Origin: Erythrobacteraceae bacterium CCH12-C2
Lineage (GTDB): Bacteria; Pseudomonadota; Alphaproteobacteria; Sphingomonadales; Sphingomonadaceae
DNA length: 19,382 bases
NCBI GenBank assembly: GCA_001556995.1
Contig: LSKF01000104.1
Span: forward strand, 1 to 19,382
Reading direction: 5' to 3'
Program-made: the position numbers and the translations under genes
Shown here: in pieces, positions 8,656 through 15,681 of the stretch
How positions within the stretch are numbered: the first letter of the stretch is position 1
Layout: every line of letters starts with the position of its first letter
The notes under the pieces: model-generated
The model's database searches: none
Seen by the model: only the letters and a program-made list of their open reading frames with translations
What the model was told of the DNA's origin: nothing

Positions 8656-8814
8656 ATGAACGAACGTATCGGAACCCACCTGACGCCTGAAGAGGCCCAG
8701 GAAATCCACAAGGGCTTCATGGGCACCTTCACCCTTTACGTGGTGATTGCCATCGTCGCTCACGCCCTGATGTGGGCCTACAAGCCCTGGATCGGCGCTG
8801 GTTTCGGCCAGTAA
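8656..8814 (+). CDS. pufB: Light-harvesting 1 beta subunit PufB
   Basis: PufB is the beta polypeptide of the LH1 antenna ring around the reaction centre. The 52-residue protein has a polar N-terminus, one membrane helix (about residues 22-43) and two histidines 18 residues apart: His18 (QEIHKGF) and His36 (IVAHALMW), the latter being the axial ligand of bacteriochlorophyll a. The tail AYKPWIGAGF is typical of beta chains. The ATG at 8656 has GGAG 8 bases upstream; a longer in-frame extension to 8551 is unlike any antenna protein and is rejected. It is the first gene of pufBALM. Confidence 0.97.
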   Translation: MNERIGTHLTPEEAQEIHKGFMGTFTLYVVIAIVAHALMWAYKPWIGAGFGQ

Positions 8815-8815
8815 T

Positions 8816-8845
8816 CGTCAGGCAGCCGGATTTCGCCGGCTGACG
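8816..8845 (+). other. pufB-pufA intercistronic hairpin
   Basis: Immediately after the pufB stop, CAGCCGG (8823-8829) pairs perfectly with CCGGCTG (8836-8842) around a 6-base loop. An alternative fold pairs CGTCA (8816-8820) with the TGACG at 8841-8845, leaving a small bulge. No run of T follows, so this looks like an mRNA stability element, not a terminator. Confidence 0.5.
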
Positions 8846-8879
8846 TGACTTGCAATCCCAATCAATAAAGGAATTTCCC

Positions 8880-9074
8880 ATGTGGAGAATCTGGTTTTAC
8901 TTTGACATCCGTCGCGCTCTGGTTGCGCTGCATGTTGGTCTCGCCGTTCTGGCGTTCACCATCCACTTCATCCTGCTCAGCACGGATCGTTACAACTGGC
9001 TCGAACGCGCTCCTGGCGTGGCCGCGCCGGCTCAGGCCGCTATCGAATCGTCGGAAAGCCCGGCGGCGGGATAG
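8880..9074 (+). CDS. pufA: Light-harvesting 1 alpha subunit PufA
   Basis: PufA is the alpha polypeptide of LH1. The 64-residue protein starts MWRIWFYFDIRR, the usual alpha-chain beginning, and has one membrane helix (about residues 13-34) with His29 (FTIHFIL) as axial ligand of bacteriochlorophyll a. Trp40, eleven residues after the histidine, is at the position known to hydrogen-bond the pigment acetyl group and tune LH1 absorption. The C-terminal tail is rich in Ala, Ser and Pro. The ATG at 8880 has AAAGGAA 7-12 bases upstream. An in-frame ATG 30 bases earlier adds residues foreign to the family. Confidence 0.97.
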   Translation: MWRIWFYFDIRRALVALHVGLAVLAFTIHFILLSTDRYNWLERAPGVAAPAQAAIESSESPAAG

Positions 9075-9091
9075 CACCTGCTCGAATGTGA

Positions 9092-9115
9092 GGGGGCAGG
9101 TTCGCCTGCCTGCCT
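9092..9115 (+). other. pufA-pufL intercistronic hairpin
   Basis: GGCAGG (9095-9100) pairs with CCTGCC (9105-9110) around a TTCG loop, with a few weaker pairs possible outside. It lies 18 bases after the pufA stop and about 55 bases before pufL. In Rhodobacter a hairpin at this place protects pufBA mRNA from 3' decay and so raises antenna over reaction-centre synthesis; the same role is inferred here. Confidence 0.55.
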
Positions 9116-9171
9116 CCTAACACTCTTGTGCAAATTCAAACGCCCACCGCAATGGTGGGGAGGATGGACCT

Positions 9172-9996
9172 ATGGCGCTCCTTAGTTTCGAGCGGAAGTA
9201 CCGCGTACGCGGTGGCACATTAATCGGCGGCGACCTATTCGACTTCTGGGTCGGCCCGTTTTATGTCGGATTCTTTGGAGTTACGACGGCAATCAGTGCG
9301 CTGCTTGGGACAGCGCTGATCTTTGCCGCCGCCACGCAAGGTCCGACCCTCAACCCCTGGCTGATCTCGATCAACCCACCCCCAGTCGAATATGGCCTCG
9401 CCATGGCACCGCTGAAAGAAGGCGGATATTGGCAGATCATCACCGGCTGCGCTGTTGTCGCCTTCGTTTCGTGGGTGCTGCGGCAAGCGGAAATCTCGCG
9501 CAAGCTCGGCATGAGTTATCACGTGCCGATCGCCTTCAGCGTCGCGGTGTTCGCCTATGTCACGCTCAATGTCATCCGTCCGTTCTTGATGGGTGCATGG
9601 GGCAATGGCTTCCCCTATGGCATCTGGACCCACCTCAACTGGGTTTCCGGCGTCGGCTACGCCTTCGGCAACTTCCACTATAACCCTGTGCACATGCTCG
9701 CGATCACGTTCTTTTTTACGAACTGTCTCGCGCTCGCGCTGCATGGCGGTCTGGTGTTGTCGGCGGTCAATCCGACCGGGGGCACCGACGTCAAGTCGCC
9801 TGAATACGAAGACACTTATTTCCGTGACTTCATCGGCTATTCGGTCGGCACGCTCGGCATCCACCGGGTGGGGCTCTTCCTCGCGCTTAATGCCGCGTTC
9901 TGGAGCGCCATCTGCATCGTCATCTCCGGCACTCTGTATGTCGGCAGCTGGATCGAATTCTGGGATTTCTGGAAGAAGATCCCGATCTGGTCGTAA
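9172..9996 (+). CDS. pufL: Photosynthetic reaction centre L subunit PufL
   Basis: PufL is one of the two core membrane subunits binding the special pair, accessory bacteriochlorophylls, bacteriopheophytins, quinones and non-haem iron. The 274-residue protein has five membrane helices. Numbering runs one above the Rhodobacter sphaeroides protein: His154 and His174 match the accessory and special-pair ligands (L153, L173), His191 and His231 the iron ligands (L190, L230), and Glu213, Asp214 and Ser224 the proton path to QB (L212, L213, L223). All key residues are present, so the protein should be functional. GGGGAGG lies 8 bases before the ATG. The stop TAA (9994-9996) precedes pufM by 14 bases. 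Confidence 0.98.
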   Translation: MALLSFERKYRVRGGTLIGGDLFDFWVGPFYVGFFGVTTAISALLGTALIFAAATQGPTLNPWLISINPPPVEYGLAMAPLKEGGYWQIITGCAVVAFVSWVLRQAEISRKLGMSYHVPIAFSVAVFAYVTLNVIRPFLMGAWGNGFPYGIWTHLNWVSGVGYAFGNFHYNPVHMLAITFFFTNCLALALHGGLVLSAVNPTGGTDVKSPEYEDTYFRDFIGYSVGTLGIHRVGLFLALNAAFWSAICIVISGTLYVGSWIEFWDFWKKIPIWS

Positions 9997-10010
9997 GGAG
10001 CACCTGAACC

Positions 10011-10982
10011 ATGGCGACGTACCAAAACATCTTTACCCAGGTGCAAGTGCAAGGGCCGCCCGAAATGGGCGTCCCGCACCTCGACGGCTCCGAAGGGCGC
10101 ATCGCGCTGGTCGGCCACAACTACTGGATGGGCAAGCTTGGCCAGGCCCAGATCGGGCCGATCTACCTTGGCCTCTTGGGCACGATCAGCCTCGTCTTTG
10201 GCGGCGCGGCGATCATGATCATCGGGCTCAACTTCTGGGCGCAGGCCGGATGGAGCCCGCAGACCTTCATGCGCGAGTTCTTCTGGCTTTCGCTCAATCC
10301 TCCGGGCCCGGAATATGGCTTCAGCCCGTTCGTCCCGCTGGACAAGGGCGGCTGGTTCATCATGGCCGGCGCGTTCCTGACCATATCGGTCTTGTGCTGG
10401 TGGGCGCGCACCTACATGCGGGCCAAGGCGCTGGGCATGGGGATGCACATTCCTTGGGCCTTTGCCTCGGCGATCTGGCTGTTCCTGGTGCTGGGTTTCA
10501 TCCGTCCGATGCTGCTGGGCGATTGGTCACAAGCCGTGCCTTACGGCATCTTTAGCCACCTCGATTGGACCAACAATTTCTCGCTGGTCTACGGTAACCT
10601 GTTCTACAATCCGTTCCACGCGCTCTCGATCGCGTTCCTTTACGGGTCGGCGGTGTTGTTCGCGATGCACGGGGCGACAATCCTCGCGCTCGGCCGTTAT
10701 GGCGGGGAACGCGAAATCGAACAAATTACCGATCGCGGTACGGCAGCTGAACGCGGCGCGCTGTTCTGGCGCTGGGTGATGGGCTTCAACGCGACGTTTG
10801 AATCCATCCACCGCTGGGCCTGGTGGTTCGCAGTGCTGACCACGCTGACCGGCGGGATCGGCATCCTGCTGACCGGCACGGTGGTCGACAACTGGTATCT
10901 GTGGGCTCAGGAGCATTACTACGGCGCTGACACGATCAATTATGATCCGACCGGTGCCATCCAGGATGCGAGCGGCCAATAA
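10011..10982 (+). CDS. pufM: Photosynthetic reaction centre M subunit PufM
   Basis: PufM is the partner of PufL in the type-II reaction centre. The 323-residue protein has five membrane helices and, with numbering one above Rhodobacter sphaeroides, His183 and His203 (accessory and special-pair bacteriochlorophyll ligands), His220 and His267 and Glu235 (iron ligands), and Trp253 at the QA site ([12 protein letters not shown] region). The C-terminus extends about 15 residues beyond the shortest homologues. AAGGAG at 9995-10000 overlaps the pufL stop and lies 10 bases from the ATG. No pufC follows: hairpins and then convergent genes come next. Confidence 0.98.
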   Translation: MATYQNIFTQVQVQGPPEMGVPHLDGSEGRIALVGHNYWMGKLGQAQIGPIYLGLLGTISLVFGGAAIMIIGLNFWAQAGWSPQTFMREFFWLSLNPPGPEYGFSPFVPLDKGGWFIMAGAFLTISVLCWWARTYMRAKALGMGMHIPWAFASAIWLFLVLGFIRPMLLGDWSQAVPYGIFSHLDWTNNFSLVYGNLFYNPFHALSIAFLYGSAVLFAMHGATILALGRYGGEREIEQITDRGTAAERGALFWRWVMGFNATFESIHRWAWWFAVLTTLTGGIGILLTGTVVDNWYLWAQEHYYGADTINYDPTGAIQDASGQ

Positions 10983-10996
10983 ACATTGATCCGATA

Positions 10997-11027
10997 CGCG
11001 AGCTGGGCCTGCACAGCCCGGCTCGCG
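10997..11027. other. Hairpin downstream of pufM
   Basis: CGCGAGC (10997-11003) pairs with GCTCGCG (11021-11027), and inside it GGGC pairs with GCCC around a 7-base loop. It lies 14 bases after the pufM stop, without its own T-run. It may protect the 3' end of puf mRNA or act with the next hairpin. Confidence 0.5.
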
Positions 11028-11035
11028 CGATCATC

Positions 11036-11072
11036 AAAAAGCCCGGCGCGGACATTAGTCCCGCCGGGCTTT
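11036..11072. terminator. Bidirectional terminator between pufM and the convergent tspO operon
   Basis: A long inverted repeat pairs 11038-11053 with 11058-11072 around the loop ATTA, with a single bulged C; the stem core is GCCCGGCG/CGCCGGGC. On the plus strand only three T follow the stem, but on the minus strand five T follow, so it should terminate the minus-strand operon well and the puf operon less firmly. Its position between convergent transcription units fits a shared terminator. Confidence 0.8.
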
Positions 11073-11112
11073 CGCTTGCGCACTAGGCGTCGTCAGTGAA
11101 GATCGGGACCGG

Positions 11113-11379
11113 TCAGCCCTCGCGCCGCGCCGCCAGTCGTGATCGCAGGTCGATCAGATGCAGCGGGAGCGAGGCGGCAAGCGGTAGCGCGATCCACCAC
11201 CACTCCGCTCCCGTCAATGCCGCCCGCAGGCCGATCATCATCAACGCTCCGGGGCCAAGCAAGCAGGCAACCGCACCCCAGCCCCAGCCCCGCACCAGCC
11301 GCAGCCACAGCGCTTCGGCAGCGAGCACGCCGAGGATCAGATCGGCCGCATGACCGCTGGCAAACAGCCACTCCATCAT
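11113..11379 (-). CDS. Small hydrophobic protein of unknown function, end of tspO-bchP-bchG operon
   Basis: I do not recognise a characterised family. The 88-residue protein has three probable membrane segments (about residues 10-28, 33-53 and 58-76), many Trp residues, a conserved-looking LRSRLAARREG basic tail, and starts MMEWLFASGHAADLIL. It is likely real: GGGAGGAG lies 9 bases before the ATG at 11379, it follows tspO by 33 bases in the same direction, and the terminator lies 41 bases after its stop. Its place at the end of a pigment-synthesis operon suggests a role linked to the photosynthetic membrane, but that is only inference. Confidence 0.65.
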   Translation of the reverse strand: MMEWLFASGHAADLILGVLAAEALWLRLVRGWGWGAVACLLGPGALMMIGLRAALTGAEWWWIALPLAASLPLHLIDLRSRLAARREG

Positions 11380-11412
11380 ACCCTCAGGCTCCTCCCGGTG
11401 CCGGGTCCGGCA

Positions 11413-11895
11413 TCAACCGAAAGGCGCGTTGAGCTGGACCACCGCCCAATTGAGCGCGCCGGCAAAGCTCACCCATGCCAGATAGGGCACCAGCAGCACC
11501 GCCGCCATCTTCGAGAACCGCCCGCAATAGACAATCAGCACGAGGATCGAGAGCCACAGCAGGATGACCTCGTAAAACGCCCAATCGGGCCGCTGCAGGC
11601 GAAAGAAGATCAGGCTCCAGCTGATGTTGAGAAAGCCATTCAAGGCAAACAAGCCGATCACCCACTCCGACGCGGCCGAGGTCGGTGCCTCGCGCCAGGC
11701 ATAGACCCCGGCCATAGTGATCAGCGCATAGATGAGCGTCCATCCTATCGGAAACACCACATCGGGCGGGTTCCACGCGGGCTTGGCGAGGGCCTGATAC
11801 CATGGCCCGAGATCGGTTACGGTCGCCCCCAGCGCCGCAACACAAATCGCCGCAGCGGTGGCGACCGTCACGGGCAGGATCATCATTCGGTTCAT
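11413..11895 (-). CDS. tspO: TspO/MBR family tryptophan-rich sensory protein
   Basis: TspO (CrtK) is a membrane protein of the peripheral benzodiazepine receptor family that binds porphyrins and, in Rhodobacter sphaeroides, damps expression of photosynthesis genes under oxygen. The 160-residue protein has five predicted membrane helices and the family landmarks WYQALAKPAWNPPDVVFPIGWTLIY (about residues 32-56, start of helix 2) and NISWSLIFF (about residues 89-97), plus AWVSFAGALNWAVVQLN near the end. Its ATG at 11895 is 11 bases after the bchP stop, without a clear ribosome binding site; Met4 and Met5 are other possible starts. Position next to bchP and the carotenoid/bch genes is usual for photosynthetic alphaproteobacteria. 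Confidence 0.93.
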   Translation of the reverse strand: MNRMMILPVTVATAAAICVAALGATVTDLGPWYQALAKPAWNPPDVVFPIGWTLIYALITMAGVYAWREAPTSAASEWVIGLFALNGFLNISWSLIFFRLQRPDWAFYEVILLWLSILVLIVYCGRFSKMAAVLLVPYLAWVSFAGALNWAVVQLNAPFG

Positions 11896-11906
11896 GGGGA
11901 GCAGGT

Positions 11907-13103
11907 CTAGCGCGTTGCGGCCCTCAAGCCTAGCAGGTGCGCGGTATCCTTGAGGAAAATCTTCACGTGCGCCATCGGCTTCGCGCGTACCAGTTTCTTG
12001 TGCATGTAAGCCTGCCAGGTCAGTTCCTGCACATCCTTGTCATCGCACATGGTCACAAACCGCTCGCGGCGCTTGTCGGACGAGTACCAGAAATACTGCA
12101 TCATCCCGAGCACCCAGAACACGGTGCCGTGTTCCATTATGAAGCGCTTGCGCGCGGTGCGCAGCTGCTTCGCATCGCCGGTCTTGAGAAAGGAGGCGGC
12201 CGCCTCGCCCACCACCCGGCCGCCGACCATGGCGTAATAGATCCCCTCGCCCGAGGCGGGCGCGACAACACCTGCAGCATCGCCGGCAACGATCACATCG
12301 GCGCCATTGTCCCAGCGCTTCAGCGGCTTCAAAGGGATCGGCGCGCCTTCGCGGCGCAGCGTCTCGCAGCGTTCAAGGCCCAAGTCATCGCGCATCGTCG
12401 CAATCGCGCCGCGCAAGCTGAAGCCCTTGTTGGCACTGCCCACCCCGATGCTCGCGGTCTCGCCATGGGGGAAGACCCAGGCGTAGAAATCGGGCGAAAG
12501 GCGGCCCTGATAAAACACGTCACACCGCGAGGCATCAAACTGCTCGGAGTTGCGCTGGGGCGCCTTGATGACCTCGTGATAGGCAAAGACACAAGGGATG
12601 CGTTCCGCCCCCGGCAAGCACTGCTTGGCCACCGCCGAGCGCGCGCCATCTGCGCCGATGACCACGCGGGCGCGCACCCGCTCAATGGGCGCGCCGCGAG
12701 TGCGGCGGAAGGTGACGATGGGGTGGGCATTGTCGTCGCGCTCGATCTTCTCAAAGGTGGCGGTCAAACGTTCGGCACCCGAATGGCGGGCGCGTTCACG
12801 CAGCCATTCGTCGAAGTCCTCGCGGTCGACCATGCCGACATAGCCGATCTCGCCCACCGGCATATCGACCGCACGGCCCGAAGGCGCGATCATCCGGGCG
12901 GATCGGGCCTTGGCGACCAGCAGGTGCTGGGGAATATCGAAATCGGCGAGGAGGCGCGGCGGCACCGCTCCGCCGCAGGGCTTGATCCGCCCGCCGCGCT
13001 CAATCAGCAGGACCGAATGGCCTGCGAGCGCGAGATCGGTTGCGGCGGTGGAGCCCGACGGGCCGCCACCAATGATGACGGCGTCATAGATCGTCTCGTT
13101 CAT
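11907..13103 (-). CDS. bchP: Geranylgeranyl diphosphate/geranylgeranyl-bacteriochlorophyll reductase BchP
   Basis: BchP reduces the geranylgeranyl tail of bacteriochlorophyll stepwise to phytyl, using NADPH. The 398-residue flavoprotein has an N-terminal dinucleotide-binding motif (VIIGGGPSGSTAATDLALAG, residues 9-28), the family motif GGAVPPRL (about residues 44-51) after IKPC, a GADGARSAVAK FAD contact, and the second FAD motif VAGDAAGVVAPASGEGI (about residues 270-287). Length is normal. Its ATG overlaps the stop of the upstream PucC-like gene as ATGA (13100-13103), with a GGGGGG run just upstream. It belongs to the bchG operon. Confidence 0.95.
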   Translation of the reverse strand: MNETIYDAVIIGGGPSGSTAATDLALAGHSVLLIERGGRIKPCGGAVPPRLLADFDIPQHLLVAKARSARMIAPSGRAVDMPVGEIGYVGMVDREDFDEWLRERARHSGAERLTATFEKIERDDNAHPIVTFRRTRGAPIERVRARVVIGADGARSAVAKQCLPGAERIPCVFAYHEVIKAPQRNSEQFDASRCDVFYQGRLSPDFYAWVFPHGETASIGVGSANKGFSLRGAIATMRDDLGLERCETLRREGAPIPLKPLKRWDNGADVIVAGDAAGVVAPASGEGIYYAMVGGRVVGEAAASFLKTGDAKQLRTARKRFIMEHGTVFWVLGMMQYFWYSSDKRRERFVTMCDDKDVQELTWQAYMHKKLVRAKPMAHVKIFLKDTAHLLGLRAATR

Positions 13104-14479
13104 GCGAACATCCCCCCGGCCCTGTCTGGCCTCTTTTGATTGGTGTTGGCGGCGCGGACCGCAGCCCCGCCGGTCGCCTTGACGGCGAGAATGGCGGCGA
13201 GCACGAAGGCGGCCGCTTCAATCGCAAACACCAGCTGGAACGCGGCGCCATCGGCCCCGAGCGCGCGGCGCGCCAGATCGACCCCGACCGCGCCGGTCAG
13301 CCCGCCGAGCCCGAAGGCGATGGCTTGCGAGGCTCCCCATACGCCCATGCGCACGCCTTCGCGAGTGGTCTCGCCCGCGCCGGCGAGACCCATCATCGCG
13401 CCGATCGCAGCGACCGCGAAAACGCCGTTGCCAAAGCCCAGCACAAACACATTGATCCCCAGCGGCCAGCCCGGCCCGCTCACCGCCGCGAGCCCGAGCG
13501 CGCCCAGCGCCGCAGCCGAGAGCAGGCAGCCGCTCACCACCCAGACTCTGAGGCCATCAGGCCGCTTGCCGCTAAAGGCGCTGCCGCCGATCCCGGTGAC
13601 GATCATCCCGAGCAGGATGCCGCCCTGATGCTGCCCGCCCAGCTGGGTCGATTCTCCCGGCGTAAGGCCGAAAACCAGCCCGGCGAAGGGCTCAAGGATC
13701 AAATCCTGCATCGAAAATGCGATCATCGAGACGAAGATGAAAATGGTGAACCGGCGCGCGGCCGTTTCGTGCCAGATCTCTGAGAGCGCGGCGCGGAAAT
13801 CGGGCGCGCCCTCGCTGGTCGCGGCCTGACCGAACTGGCCGGCCTGCTGTTCCAGCCGGAAGGTCGCCAGCGCTGTCAGAGTGACCATGGTCACGGCCAG
13901 ACAGCCGGCCACCGTCATCAGGCGCTCAAACGAGAACGGCTCGATCAGCGCGCCCACGGTGATCGCCGAAGCGACGATCCCGGCCACCATCATGATCCAC
14001 GTTACCGCCGCAGCCGCCGCGCGCCGCGCTGGGGCGACGCCTGAGGCCAGCAAGGCCAGCGCCGACGTGCCGCCCGCACCCACGCCCGCACCGATCAGCG
14101 TATAGGCCAGCACCGCGAGCGCGAAAGCCGGAGCGAAGGCCGCCTCCAGCAGGATCGTCGCCTGCGTCGCGAGCAAGCCGCCTGCGGCCAGCACCGCCAC
14201 GCCGCCGATGATCCAGCGCGTGCGGCTGCCGCCTTTGTCCGAGGCATGGCCCCAGAGCGGGCGGCCCAGCTGCACGGCGTAATGCCAGGCGACTAACCCC
14301 GCGGGGATGGCAGCCACCAGCCCCAGTTCAACCACCATCACACGATTAAGCACCGTCGTCGCCAGCATCACCAGCGCGCCAATCGAGGCCTGCACCAGGC
14401 CGATACGCACGATCCCCAGCCAACCGAACCCCGCCGCCTCAGCCGTCTTCGCGCTCGCCGGGGCGTGGGTGCCGTGCAT
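13100..14479 (-). CDS. PucC-family (bacteriochlorophyll delivery) membrane protein, ORF428-type
   Basis: This 459-residue protein has about twelve membrane segments and belongs to the PucC/LhaA/ORF428 branch of the major facilitator superfamily, thought to help deliver bacteriochlorophyll or assemble light-harvesting complexes. Recognisable stretches are MVVELGLVAAIPAGLVAWHYAVQLGRPLWG in the first part, ISMQDLILEP-type sequence (FSMQDLILEPFAGLVFG) in the middle and FGNGVFAVAAIGAMMGL and REGVRMGVWGASQAIAFGLGG near the end. I chose the ATG at 14479, which overlaps the bchG stop (TGATG); an in-frame start 78 bases upstream lies within bchG. A gene of this type between bchG and bchP is the usual arrangement (ORF428 of Rhodobacter); it differs in position from lhaA. 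Confidence 0.9.
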   Translation of the reverse strand: MHGTHAPASAKTAEAAGFGWLGIVRIGLVQASIGALVMLATTVLNRVMVVELGLVAAIPAGLVAWHYAVQLGRPLWGHASDKGGSRTRWIIGGVAVLAAGGLLATQATILLEAAFAPAFALAVLAYTLIGAGVGAGGTSALALLASGVAPARRAAAAAVTWIMMVAGIVASAITVGALIEPFSFERLMTVAGCLAVTMVTLTALATFRLEQQAGQFGQAATSEGAPDFRAALSEIWHETAARRFTIFIFVSMIAFSMQDLILEPFAGLVFGLTPGESTQLGGQHQGGILLGMIVTGIGGSAFSGKRPDGLRVWVVSGCLLSAAALGALGLAAVSGPGWPLGINVFVLGFGNGVFAVAAIGAMMGLAGAGETTREGVRMGVWGASQAIAFGLGGLTGAVGVDLARRALGADGAAFQLVFAIEAAAFVLAAILAVKATGGAAVRAANTNQKRPDRAGGMFA

Positions 14480-15381
14480 CAGATATAGCCTCCTATGCCG
14501 AGTGCTGCTGCCAGCATCCCCAGCACGTAGAGCGTCACGCCCACGCCGTTGTACCACGGGGCCTGCTTCGCCGGATTGCGGATCAGGCGCGGCATGGCCG
14601 CGATCTGCGCGGCGAGAACGCCCGTCACGATCAGCGCCGAAATGCTGAAGCCCCAGATCGCCAGCAGCGCGATAACCACGATCTGCGCCGAAGCCATGGT
14701 GATGCAGGCAAACCGCGCCGCGGCCTCAACCCCCATCACCACCGGGAGCGACGTCAGCCCGGTCTGCCGGTCACCCTCAACCGCCTTGAAATCGTTGAGC
14801 ACCATGATCCCGTACGCGCCGAGCGAATACATGAGCAGCACGCTGATGACTTCAACCGAAGGCATCGCGCCCAGTATCACGGCGGCGCCGGTGAACCAGC
14901 TCAGCCCTTCATAGGTAAGCCCGCAGGCCAGGGGGCCGACCCAGCCATTGGCCTTCAACCGCAACGGCGGGGCGGAATAGGCCCAGGCGAAGGCGAGACC
15001 GACCAGCGCCGCCACAAACACCAATGGCCCTAGCAGCCAGCCGACCGAGGCTGAAATCAGCGTGGCGATAATCGCGATGTAAAGGCCCCAGCGCCCACCA
15101 ATGCGCCCCGAGGGGATCGGACGGTCAGGCTCGTTGATGGCATCGACATGGCGATCGAACCAATCATTCACCGCTTGGCTAGTGCCGCACACCAACGGGC
15201 CCGCGAGCAGAACACCGCCCGCAACGAACCACCAGCGCCCCTCCAGCCCCGCGCCGGACGATACGGTCCCGCACATGAAAGCCCACATCGGCGGAAACCA
15301 GGTGATCGGCTTGAGGAGTTGCAGCACATCGCGCGCTGCCGGAACAGGCACACTGCGAGTCGAGATTGCCATATGTCCCAT
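14479..15381 (-). CDS. bchG: Bacteriochlorophyll a synthase BchG
   Basis: BchG attaches geranylgeranyl (or phytyl) diphosphate to bacteriochlorophyllide a, the last joining step of pigment synthesis. The 300-residue UbiA-family prenyltransferase has about eight or nine membrane helices and both Mg-diphosphate motifs: NDWFDRHVDAINEPDRPIP (residues 72-90, with Asp73, Asp76 and Asp80) and NDFKAVEGDRQTG (about residues 196-208). The ATG at 15381 gives the annotated start; a second ATG lies 9 bases later. Neither has a ribosome binding site, and the predicted promoter lies right against the start (see findings). It is the first gene of bchG-pucC-like-bchP-tspO-orf. Confidence 0.95.
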   Translation of the reverse strand: MGHMAISTRSVPVPAARDVLQLLKPITWFPPMWAFMCGTVSSGAGLEGRWWFVAGGVLLAGPLVCGTSQAVNDWFDRHVDAINEPDRPIPSGRIGGRWGLYIAIIATLISASVGWLLGPLVFVAALVGLAFAWAYSAPPLRLKANGWVGPLACGLTYEGLSWFTGAAVILGAMPSVEVISVLLMYSLGAYGIMVLNDFKAVEGDRQTGLTSLPVVMGVEAAARFACITMASAQIVVIALLAIWGFSISALIVTGVLAAQIAAMPRLIRNPAKQAPWYNGVGVTLYVLGMLAAALGIGGYI

Positions 15382-15387
15382 AGATTG

Positions 15388-15416
15388 AAGCTATGCCTGA
15401 CAAGCAAATGCGTCAA
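15388..15416 (-). promoter_or_regulatory. Predicted bchG sigma70-like promoter
   Basis: On the minus strand TTGACG (15411-15416) is followed by a 17-base spacer and TAGCTT (15388-15393). This is the same spacing and nearly the same hexamers as the bchC promoter. Initiation would fall at about 15381, at or next to the bchG ATG. Confidence 0.5.
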
Positions 15417-15428
15417 ATAAATTTGACA
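15411..15428. promoter_or_regulatory. PpsR/CrtJ-like operator, bchG proximal
   Basis: Read on the minus strand, TGTCAAATTTATTTGACG has the TGT-N12-ACA layout with one mismatch (ACG). It is a near-perfect palindrome whose right half forms the bchG -35. Confidence 0.75.
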
Positions 15429-15500
15429 CTATAAATTCGCCCATTGCCGATTTTTTTGGTTTTTCTCGGTCTAGTGCGTGTCATGCTGTCAATTTCAAGC

Positions 15501-15518
15501 TGTCAGATGGTCGAGACA
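15501..15518. promoter_or_regulatory. PpsR/CrtJ-like operator, bchG distal
   Basis: TGTCAGATGGTCGAGACA is an exact TGT-N12-ACA with TGTC/GACA ends but an asymmetric, less AT-rich middle. It lies 90 bases (centre to centre) upstream of the proximal site. Paired operators are common at CrtJ/PpsR promoters, which favours it being real. Confidence 0.5.
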
Positions 15519-15681
15519 TATCCGCCGCCATTTCTGACTTACTCGGCGTCAGAAGGTGCCTCGCCGCGCGGCTTGCGCCAGATCGAAGGCACCCCATGGC
15601 CCGTCAATAGGCCATAATGCCCCCTGCACACCCAGGGTGCACGCGCATGTCCGGAGTGAAATGGCCGCTCTGGCCGAAGGC

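Larger units (their letters stand above)
15382..15681. other. 300-base ppsR-bchG intergenic region
   Basis: No gene is visible. Besides two PpsR-like operators and a promoter at its bchG end, it holds a T-rich tract (15451-15466 on the plus strand, an A-tract for bchG transcription), two GCTGTCA direct repeats (15485-15491 and 15500-15506 approximately), and three short inverted repeats: TTCTGAC/GTCAGAA (15532-15554), ATGGCC/GGCCAT (15596-15615) and TGCAC/GTGCA (15625-15641). None of these is followed by a T-run in the ppsR direction, so I cannot name a clear ppsR terminator. Confidence 0.5.

Noticed and set aside
11937..13139. Plus-strand open frame (400 codons) opposite bchP
   Set aside because: Mirror of the bchP codons; no domain, no ribosome binding site, while bchP is certain.
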